Source: an uncultured Prevotella sp.
Lineage (GTDB): Bacteria; Bacteroidota; Bacteroidia; Bacteroidales; Bacteroidaceae
Assembly: GCA_900554545.1 (NCBI GenBank)
Contig: USHW01000050.1
Span: 1 to 15,880 of the forward strand
Length of the DNA: 15,880 nt
Direction of reading: 5' to 3'
In this document: positions 6,084 through 11,770 of the stretch, one piece after another
Position numbering within the stretch: position 1 is the stretch's first letter
Layout of the letters: every line of letters starts with the position of its first letter
Program-made: the position numbers and the translations under genes
Notes under the pieces: generated by a model
Database searches by the model: none
Told to the model about the DNA's origin: nothing
The model's input: the letters and a program-made list of their open reading frames with translations, nothing else

Positions 6084-7679
6084 TTAATTTCCCTGCTCTT
6101 GATTCTTAATTTCACCAACCGCCGCCTTCACGATGTCGCTCGTCTCGTTGATAATCTGGAAGTATTCGCTCATGTCGAAGATGTCGCGCGCCACGAGGGC
6201 CTTGAGCTGCGTGGTGAGGTAAGGCAGCGTCTTCTGCAGCTCGGCGTCGTCCTTCGGCTTCACGTCCTGCTTCTCCCCTTCCTTGATTACCTCGTCGACG
6301 AGCGACTGCGGCACGTTGAAGCAGTCGCGGAAGGTCTCGAACGTGGGGAAGAGCGACTTCAGCTGGCTGCGGTGGTTGTCGATGTAGCGCAGGCTGGCGT
6401 TGATTACCAAGCCCTTGAGAACAAGCTGGCGGTGGAACTTGGTGTACTGGAGCGTGTCCAGCGGGACGAACACGTCGGGCATTATTCCTCCGCCGCCGTA
6501 AACCGGGCGGTGCTTTTTCAGCGTGTAGAACTTCAGCGAATCGGAGAAGTGTATGCTGTCGCGGTTGGTCAGTTCGCCGTGCTTCAGGCGCTTGTCGAAG
6601 TCGAGGGCGTAGTCCTCGATGTCGCCCTTGGTGTACGGTTTCTGTATGCAGCGGCCGGCAGGGGTGTAGTAATGAGCTATGGTAAGGCGTATCATCGAGC
6701 CGTCGGGCAGGTCGATGGGACGCTGAACGAGACCTTTGCCGAACGTGCGGCGGCCTATCACAGTGCCCCTGTCGTGGTCTTGGATGGCTCCTGAGACGAT
6801 TTCAGCCGCCGAGGCTGTAAACTCATTGACGAGCACGTAAACGCGCCCTGAGCGCAATTTTCCGTTGCCGCGCGCCTTGTAATCGGTGCGGGGGAACTGC
6901 CGCCCCTCGGTATATACTATGAGTTCGCCTTTGTTCAGGAACTCGTTTGCCACTTCGACGGCGGCCTGGAGGTAGCCTCCGCCGTTGTCCTGAAGGTCGA
7001 GCACAAGGTCTTTCATGCCCTGCTGCTCAAGCTGCTCAACGCCCTGCATGAACTCGCCGTAGGTAGTCGCGCCGAAGTTTCCTATCCTTATGTAACCCAC
7101 TCCGGGGCAGAGCATGTACACGGCATCGACGCTTTTCACGGGTATCTTGTCTCTCTTGACTGTGAACTTCAGCACTTCGGGCACGCCGCGGCGCACTATG
7201 CCGAGGTTTACCTTGGTACCCCTGGGGCCTCGCAGGCGGCGCATTATTTCCTCGCGTGCCATCTTCACTCCGGCAATGGCTGTGTCGTTGACGGTCACGA
7301 TGCGGTCGCCGGCCATGATGCCGACCTTCTCCGACGGTCCTTTGCTTACGGGCTGGATGACAAGCAGCGTGTCGTCAACCATGTTGAACTGCACCCCTAT
7401 GCCGTCGAAGTTGCCCTGCAACGGCTCGTTGAGCGCCTTCACCTCCTTCGGGTCGGCGTAAGACGAGTGCGGGTCGAGCTTCTCCAGCATTCCGCGTATT
7501 GCGTCCTCAACGAGCTTCTGCTCGTCAACGGAGTCGACGTAGAGGTTGGTTATGGCCGCCTCGGCTATATTCAGCTTGCGCATGGGGCTGTCGCCGGAGA
7601 AGTTGATGCGCATCTGAGCGAGTAAAGGTGAAAAGGTGAAAAGGTGAAAAAGTAAAACTATTAGTACCTTGTTCTTCAT
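6084..7679 (-). CDS. S41-family C-terminal processing protease (CtpA type)
   Basis: A 531-residue exported serine protease. Domains in order: signal peptide 1-22 (MKNKVLIVLLFHLFTFSPLLAQ); helical N-terminal region with MLEKLDPHSSYADPKE; PDZ domain about 90-172 (GIGVQFNMVDDTLLVIQPV, then GIMAGDRIVTVND); S41 catalytic core from about 185, with Ser290 in TASAAEIVSGAIQDH and Lys315 in RTFGKGLVQ as the Ser/Lys dyad. These enzymes trim or degrade periplasmic proteins from the C-terminus; the substrate here is unknown. ATG 7679 gives a plausible signal peptide, but its hydrophobic core (about residues 9-19) is encoded by an 8-nt tandem repeat. The last codons (EIKNQEQGN) lie in an ATTAAG-rich repeat that continues past the stop. 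It lies 120 nt after parE and 136 nt before ybeY, perhaps in one operon. Confidence 0.93.
   Translation of the reverse strand: MKNKVLIVLLFHLFTFSPLLAQMRINFSGDSPMRKLNIAEAAITNLYVDSVDEQKLVEDAIRGMLEKLDPHSSYADPKEVKALNEPLQGNFDGIGVQFNMVDDTLLVIQPVSKGPSEKVGIMAGDRIVTVNDTAIAGVKMAREEIMRRLRGPRGTKVNLGIVRRGVPEVLKFTVKRDKIPVKSVDAVYMLCPGVGYIRIGNFGATTYGEFMQGVEQLEQQGMKDLVLDLQDNGGGYLQAAVEVANEFLNKGELIVYTEGRQFPRTDYKARGNGKLRSGRVYVLVNEFTASAAEIVSGAIQDHDRGTVIGRRTFGKGLVQRPIDLPDGSMIRLTIAHYYTPAGRCIQKPYTKGDIEDYALDFDKRLKHGELTNRDSIHFSDSLKFYTLKKHRPVYGGGGIMPDVFVPLDTLQYTKFHRQLVLKGLVINASLRYIDNHRSQLKSLFPTFETFRDCFNVPQSLVDEVIKEGEKQDVKPKDDAELQKTLPYLTTQLKALVARDIFDMSEYFQIINETSDIVKAAVGEIKNQEQGN
7623..7654 (-). repeat. 8-nt tandem repeat inside the signal-peptide codons of the S41 protease
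   Basis: TAAAGGTG, AAAAGGTG, AAAAGGTG and AAAAAGTA follow in exact 8-nt steps on the plus strand. On the coding strand they encode about LLFHLFTFSPL. Gain or loss of one unit would shift the reading frame (8 is 2 mod 3). Confidence 0.75.
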
Positions 7680-7706
7680 TGCTTGATGGTTGTTTTTTGG
7701 AGAAAC

Positions 7707-7769
7707 GGGAGTTATGGGAAGGCCGGGAGAACTGGGAGAAATGGGTGGACTGGGAGAAATAAGGCCGAT
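7707..7769. repeat. 9-nt tandem repeat (GGGAGAAYT type), seven units
   Basis: GGGAGTTAT, GGGAAGGCC, GGGAGAACT, GGGAGAAAT, GGGTGGACT, GGGAGAAAT and AAGGCCGAT sit in exact 9-nt register between parE and the S41 protease gene. The last unit matches the other 9-nt flavour (RGGCYGATA), so the two may belong to one family. Confidence 0.75.
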
Positions 7770-7787
7770 GTGCGCCGTTTAATTGTT

Positions 7788-7805
7788 AATTTTTAATTGT
7801 TAATT
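7788..7805 (-). repeat. Dispersed AT-rich 18-mer overlapping the parE stop
   Basis: On the minus strand this reads AATTAACAATTAAAAATT, identical to 1938-1955 after ruvB. The parE stop codon and its last Asn codon fall within it. Confidence 0.6.
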
Positions 7806-9737
7806 TACAGTCTCCTCTTCCTCCGGCCGGTCTTCCTCAATCACCAGATTGTCTATGATGAAGTTCTGACGCTCGGGCGTATTCTTGCCCATGTAGTACT
7901 CGAGAAGCTTCTGCACCTGGTCGGTCTTGTGCAGAGTGACCTGCTCCAGGCGCATGTCGGGTCCTATGAAGTTGCGGAACTCGTCAGGACTTATCTCGCC
8001 GAGACCTTTGAAACGGGTGATTTCAGGGTCGGGGCCGAGGGCCGATATGGCGTCAAGCCGCTCCTCCTCGCTGTAACAGTAACGCGTGATGAAGTCGCCC
8101 TTAGTGCCCTTTGCGGCCTCAAGCGTGGCCTTGTCCTTTATCTTCGAGCGGCGGTTGCGCACTCGGAAAAGCGGCGTTTGCAGCACGTAGACGTGGCCTT
8201 TCTTTATCAGGTCGGGGAAGAATTGCAGGAAGAAAGTGATTATCAGCAGGCGTATGTGCATACCGTCGACGTCGGCATCGGTCGCCACAATCACCTTGTT
8301 GTAGCGCAAAGTGTCAAGACCGTCCTCGATGTCGAGCGCCGCCTGCAGCAGGTTAAACTCCTCGTTCTCGTACACCACCTTCTTTGTCAGGCCGTAAGAG
8401 TTGAGCGGCTTGCCCCTGAGAGAGAACACAGCCTGCGTGTTAACGTCGCGGCTCTTGGTGATTGAGCCGCTCGCCGAGTCGCCCTCGGTAATGAAGATGG
8501 AGCTTTCCTCCTTGCGGTCGTTCTTCACGTCGGAGAAGTGTATGCGGCAGTCGCGCAGCTTCCTGTTGTGCAGGTTGGCCTTCTTGGCGCGTTCGCGGGC
8601 CAGCTTCGTAACGCCGGCCATCTCCTTCCGTTCCTTCTCCGAAGCCTGTATCTTCTGCAGCATGACCTCCGCCACGTCGGCATGTTTGTGCAGATAGTTG
8701 TCCACTTCGGTCTTGATGAAGTCGCCTACGTACTTGTTCACGCTCACGCCGTCGGGCGACATGGTGAGCGAACCAAGCTTGATTTTCGTCTGGCTCTCGA
8801 ACATCGGCTCCTCCACATTCACCGCGATGGCGGCCACGAGGCCGTTGCGTATGTCGGTATATTCGAAGTTCTTGTTGAAGAACTCTTTTATTGTCTTGGC
8901 TATGTGCTCTTTGAACGCGCTCTGGTGGGTGCCGCCCTGCGTGGTGTGCTGGCCGTTGACGAAGGAGTGGTACTCCTCTCCGTACTGGTTGGTGTGGGTG
9001 AACGCTATCTCGATGTCTTCCCCCTTGAGGTGTATTATGGGGTAGATGCCGTCGGTGGTCATCGTGTCGTTGAGCAGGTCTTCAAGTCCGTTGCGGCTCA
9101 GGATGCGGCGGCCGTTGAACATGATGGTAAGCCCCGTGTTGAGGTAAGTGTAGTTACGGAGCATCGTCTCGACGAAATCCGTGTGTATGCGGTAGTTCTT
9201 GAACAGCGTGTCGTCAGGCTCGAAGAAGACGTATGTGCCGTTCTCGTCCTGCGTGTCCTCGGTCGTGTCGCCGGTCATCACGCCGCGTTCGAACTTCACC
9301 GTGCGCACAGTGCCGTCGCGGTAAGAGCGTACCTCGAAGCTGGAACTAAGCGCATTGACGGCCTTTATGCCGACACCGTTGAGTCCGACGCTCTTCTTGA
9401 ACGCCTTAGAGTCATACTTTCCGCCGGTGTTGAGCACGCTGACGGCCTCGACGAGCTTGCCCTGCGGAATGCCGCGTCCGTAGTCGCGGACGGTCACGCG
9501 CAGCTCGTCGTCGATGTCAACCTCGATGCGTTTGCCGGCGTTCATCTTGAACTCGTCGATGGAGTTGTCGATGACTTCCTTCAGCAGCACGTACACTCCG
9601 TCCTCGGGCATGGAGCCGTCGCCCAGCCGCCCGATGTACATTCCGGGGCGTGTGCGCACGTGTTCCATGTCGGAAAGATGGCGGATGTTGTCGTCGGTAT
9701 AAGAAACCTGTGGGTTTTGTATTTCGTTTTCGCTCAT
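7800..9737 (-). CDS. parE: DNA topoisomerase IV subunit B (ParE)
   Basis: A 645-residue ATPase/TOPRIM subunit of a type IIA topoisomerase, which decatenates daughter chromosomes with ParC. GHKL ATPase motifs: KEVIDNSIDEF (Glu54 as catalytic base, Asn58 for Mg), RDYGRGIP (84-91) and GLNGVGIKAVNALS (118-131). Transducer: QTKIKLG with Gln316 and Lys318. TOPRIM: ITEGDSASG (Glu418) and ATDADVDG (Asp487, Asp489, Asp491). The N-terminus (YTDDNIRHLSDMEHVRTRPGM, then GRLGDGSMPEDGVYVLLKEV) fits Bacteroidetes ParE rather than GyrB. No parC is in the window. The gene sits 216 nt after the GNAT-fold gene and 120 nt before the S41 protease gene on the same strand; I see no TAnnTTTG box just upstream, so readthrough from the upstream gene is possible. 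Confidence 0.95.
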   Translation of the reverse strand: MSENEIQNPQVSYTDDNIRHLSDMEHVRTRPGMYIGRLGDGSMPEDGVYVLLKEVIDNSIDEFKMNAGKRIEVDIDDELRVTVRDYGRGIPQGKLVEAVSVLNTGGKYDSKAFKKSVGLNGVGIKAVNALSSSFEVRSYRDGTVRTVKFERGVMTGDTTEDTQDENGTYVFFEPDDTLFKNYRIHTDFVETMLRNYTYLNTGLTIMFNGRRILSRNGLEDLLNDTMTTDGIYPIIHLKGEDIEIAFTHTNQYGEEYHSFVNGQHTTQGGTHQSAFKEHIAKTIKEFFNKNFEYTDIRNGLVAAIAVNVEEPMFESQTKIKLGSLTMSPDGVSVNKYVGDFIKTEVDNYLHKHADVAEVMLQKIQASEKERKEMAGVTKLARERAKKANLHNRKLRDCRIHFSDVKNDRKEESSIFITEGDSASGSITKSRDVNTQAVFSLRGKPLNSYGLTKKVVYENEEFNLLQAALDIEDGLDTLRYNKVIVATDADVDGMHIRLLIITFFLQFFPDLIKKGHVYVLQTPLFRVRNRRSKIKDKATLEAAKGTKGDFITRYCYSEEERLDAISALGPDPEITRFKGLGEISPDEFRNFIGPDMRLEQVTLHKTDQVQKLLEYYMGKNTPERQNFIIDNLVIEEDRPEEEETVN

Positions 9738-9756
9738 GGTCGTTTATTGTTTGACA

Positions 9757-9879
9757 GGCCGGATGGGGCCGATAAGCCGGATGGAGCTGATGGCTTAGCT
9801 GGCTGAATAGGACTTATAAGCCTGATAGGGCCAATAACACTGCTGGCAGAATGGGGCTGATTAGGCTGATAAGGCCGAT
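9757..9879 (+). repeat. 9-nt degenerate tandem repeat, long tract
   Basis: Units include GGCCGGATG, GGGCCGATA, AGCCGGATG, GAGCTGATG, AGCCTGATA, GGGCCAATA, GGGCTGATT, AGGCTGATA and AGGCCGATT, mostly in 9-nt register with two breaks of about 8 nt. Consensus is about (A/G)GGC(C/T)GATA. It fills most of the spacer between the GNAT-fold gene and parE. Confidence 0.8.
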
Positions 9880-9880
9880 T

Positions 9881-9927
9881 GGCAAGGCACATCAAGCTCC
9901 CTCCCTTGGGGATGGTTGTGGTGGGTG
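9881..9927 (+). repeat. REP-like element, copy 2 (decayed stem)
   Basis: ATCAAGCTCCCTCCCTTGG followed by GGATGGTTGTGGTGGGTG. It shares its left flank (GGCAAGGCACATCAAGC against GGCAAAGGCATATCAAGC) with copy 3 at 11500, so the repeated unit is longer than the palindrome. The 3' arm is mutated and the stem is weaker than in other copies. Confidence 0.75.
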
Positions 9928-9953
9928 TCGGGTGCTTTATGGCAGGTTTTCCC

Positions 9954-11102
9954 TTACAGCCACTTCTTGTAACACCTGCGCCTTTTGTGCAGTTTGGGGT
10001 CGAGGTACTGCCACTGGCTCTGCACGTTCTCGTTGGTTTCCATCTCTACCTGGCTTTCGCCCCACTTGAATCCGTAAGCCTGATAGCGCGGTATGAGGTC
10101 GGCGAACATCATGGCGTTGGCTCCTTTCATGCGGTATTCGGGCAGAACGCCGAGCAGGAGCAGGTCTACGCCCTCGGTCTTGTGCGCCTTCAGGGCGCGC
10201 AGTATGTGCCACCAGCCGAAGGGATAGAGGCGTCCACGGCGGCACTTCTGCAGCGCGCGTGCCAGCGAGGGGATGGTTATGCCGACGGCGACGGGCTTCC
10301 GTCCCTCGTTCCAGTCTTCCACAACGGTGATGAGACTGAGGTCGGCCATGGGGAAGTACATGCCGATGTACTGCTCTATCTGCCTGTCGGAGAGTTCGGA
10401 ATAGCCGTAAAGGTCCTTGAAGCAGGTGTTGATGAGGTCGAACATCTTTTTGCCGTAGCCGCCCTCGAAGACGTCCTTCTTCGTGAGTTTGCGCACGTGC
10501 AGGTTGTACCTCTTCTCTATCATTTCGGATATTTTGGTGTACTTCTCGGGCACGGTGTCGGGCACCATCATCTTGAACTCAACATAGTCGTTGTCCTTCT
10601 CGAAGCCTCCTAAGCGCTCGATGTGCTCCGGGTAGTAGGGATAGTTGTATATGGTGGGCATCGTTCCGAGCTGGTCGAAGCCCCATGTGAGCATTCCCTC
10701 GGGGTCGAGGTCGGTGAAACCGAGCGGGCCAATCATCTCGTCCATGCCCTTCGACTTGCCGTACTGCTCGACGGCATCCAGCAGTGCGCGGCTCACGTCG
10801 ATGTCGTCGACGAAGTCAATCCAGCCGAAGCGCACGCACTTCCTGCCCCACCGCTTGTTGGCCTTGTGGTTGATGATGGCCGCCACGCGTCCGGCCATGC
10901 GGCCGTCGCTGTAGAAAGCCATGAAATATTCCGCCTCGCAGAACTCGAAGGCGGCGTTCCTCTCCTTGTCGAGTGTCTTCATCTCGTCGCTGAAGAGGTT
11001 GGGCACGTCCTGCTCGCAACCGTCGTACAGGTCGTAGTGGAAGTCTATGAAACGGGCAAGTTCCCGTTTGCTTTCCACCCTTTTTATCGTTACTGATGAC
11101 AT
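9954..11102 (-). CDS. Conserved protein of GNAT acetyltransferase-like fold
   Basis: A 382-residue cytoplasmic protein without signal peptide. The N-terminal third (ELARFIDFHYDLYDGCEQDVPNL, AEYFMAFYSDGRMAGRVAAI) and the C-terminal third (VDLLLLGVLPEYRMKGANAM) look like GNAT pieces; LLLGVLPEYRMKGANAMM resembles a degenerate acetyl-CoA-binding loop (R/Q-x-x-G-x-G/A). The segment IGPLGFTDLDPEGMLTWGFD is recognisable from widespread Bacteroidetes proteins annotated only as GNAT-like, somewhat similar to E. coli YghO. The substrate is unknown. The C-terminus is strongly basic (KLHKRRRCYKKWL). ATG 11102 has a likely -7 box 22-29 nt upstream. It is the first gene of the minus-strand block. Confidence 0.75.
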   Translation of the reverse strand: MSSVTIKRVESKRELARFIDFHYDLYDGCEQDVPNLFSDEMKTLDKERNAAFEFCEAEYFMAFYSDGRMAGRVAAIINHKANKRWGRKCVRFGWIDFVDDIDVSRALLDAVEQYGKSKGMDEMIGPLGFTDLDPEGMLTWGFDQLGTMPTIYNYPYYPEHIERLGGFEKDNDYVEFKMMVPDTVPEKYTKISEMIEKRYNLHVRKLTKKDVFEGGYGKKMFDLINTCFKDLYGYSELSDRQIEQYIGMYFPMADLSLITVVEDWNEGRKPVAVGITIPSLARALQKCRRGRLYPFGWWHILRALKAHKTEGVDLLLLGVLPEYRMKGANAMMFADLIPRYQAYGFKWGESQVEMETNENVQSQWQYLDPKLHKRRRCYKKWL

Positions 11103-11123
11103 TTTCGTGTTTGTTTAATCATG

Positions 11124-11131
11124 CAAAATTA
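11124..11131 (-). promoter_or_regulatory. Probable -7 promoter element for the GNAT-fold gene
   Basis: On the minus strand this reads TAATTTTG, fitting TAnnTTTG, 22 nt upstream of the start codon. The -33 region is weak (GTTA at about 11155-11152). It may drive the whole GNAT-parE-S41-ybeY block, since no other such box was seen in the later spacers. Confidence 0.5.
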
Positions 11132-11216
11132 ACGTTTTTTCAAGACATACATAACATTTTGCAAGTTAAATAATAAAAAAGCACCTGACAAGGCCACGTT
11201 TGTCGTCAGCTTAATG

Positions 11217-11298
11217 TTTATAAGCCTTATCGGCCTCATCTGCCCTATTTCTCCCATTAAGCCATAGGACTGATAGGCCGGATAGGGCTGATAAGGCG
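11217..11298. repeat. 9-nt repeats arranged as a long imperfect inverted repeat
   Basis: The left half (AGCCTTATCGGCCTCATC, then TGCCCTAT, 11223-11248) carries units in reverse orientation. The right half (ATAGGCCGGATAGGG, then CTGATAAGGC) carries them forward. The halves pair over about 25 nt with a few mismatches. Within 11103-11770 this tract is followed by a 22-nt array, a REP-like element, a G/T-rich tandem repeat and the receptor promoter. Confidence 0.65.
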
Positions 11299-11343
11299 TT
11301 GCCGGAAGCTTGGCCGGGCAGCACGCCACTACAACGTGTTTTC

Positions 11344-11431
11344 CAATTCACGGCCTTTTGCTTTCCAAAAGGCCACCTTTTAGCTTGTAAAAGGCGGCCT
11401 CTCGCCCTCTAAAAGGCCGCCTTTCGCAACC
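11344..11431. repeat. 22-nt modular palindromic array, locus 3 (four units)
   Basis: Units start at 11344, 11366, 11388 and 11410. Unit 1 begins CAATTCACGGCCTTT (also unit 3 of locus 1). Unit 2 begins CAAAAGGCCACCTTTTA (also unit 1 of locus 1). Units 3 and 4 have cores AAAAGGCGGCCTCT and AAAAGGCCGCCTTT that pair over 11 bp. The array lies between divergent genes, so simple termination does not explain it well. Confidence 0.8.
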
Positions 11432-11499
11432 CGTTGAGCCTCAAGGCGTTACACGCTTGACATCGCGCGCATACGCGCTTACATTACATCTACCCATCC

Positions 11500-11547
11500 G
11501 GCAAAGGCATATCAAGCTCCCTCCCTTCGGGAGGGTTGGGGTGGGTC
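11500..11547 (+). repeat. REP-like element, copy 3
   Basis: ATATCAAGCTCCCTCCCTT, then CGGGAGGGTTGGGGTGGGTC. The perfect stem CTCCC-TTC-GGGAG is intact. Its right end, GTTGGGGTGGGTC, is the first part of the tandem repeat that follows. Confidence 0.85.
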
Positions 11548-11640
11548 GTCCTTCTGGTTGGGGTGGGTTGTCCTTCCGGTTGGGACGGGTCTTCCTTCTG
11601 GTTGGGGTGGGTCGTCCTTCTGGCTGGGGTGAGTCGTAGG
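11535..11640 (+). repeat. 22-nt G/T-rich tandem repeat grown from the REP tail
   Basis: Four full units start at 11535, 11557, 11579 and 11601 and a partial fifth at 11623. Units begin GTTGGGGTGGGTCGTCC; units 1 and 4 are identical. All differences are single-base changes. It ends 26 nt before the phased hexamers upstream of the receptor gene. Confidence 0.9.
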
Positions 11641-11665
11641 TGTTTACGCTGTGGATGTTGCTTTG

Positions 11666-11743
11666 TTAACACTTTCGTAACATTTTGTTAAAGATTAACA
11701 CAAATTCATGTAACATCAGTGTAACACAGAAGTCGGAACTTTG
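11666..11743 (+). promoter_or_regulatory. Receptor promoter with 11-bp-phased Pho-box-like hexamers
   Basis: TTAACA at 11666, GTAACA at 11677, TTAAAG at 11688, GTAACA at 11710 and GTAACA at 11721 all lie on one 11-bp grid (the slot at 11699 is degenerate). An extra TTAACA at 11695 is off the grid. Hexamers with 5-nt spacers resemble the PhoP box of Bacillus (TTAACA, 5-nt spacer) and the 11-bp spacing of the E. coli pho box. GAACTTTG at 11736-11743 is a near match to the -7 box TAnnTTTG, and the hexamer at 11710 falls about where a -33 element would be, as expected for an activator-dependent promoter. The leader to ATG 11771 would be about 20 nt. Confidence 0.6.
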
Positions 11744-11770
11744 CACCCGTCAAATCATTCAAACATTTTT

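Noticed and set aside
8538..9806. Long plus-strand frame over parE, and similar frames over the S41 protease, GNAT-fold and phosphatase genes
   Set aside because: All are shadows opposite strongly supported genes; none shows a motif, signal peptide or start signal.
11500..11547. REP-like copies as intrinsic terminators
   Set aside because: The stems are strong but no T-run follows in either direction, and this copy lies upstream of a gene rather than after one.
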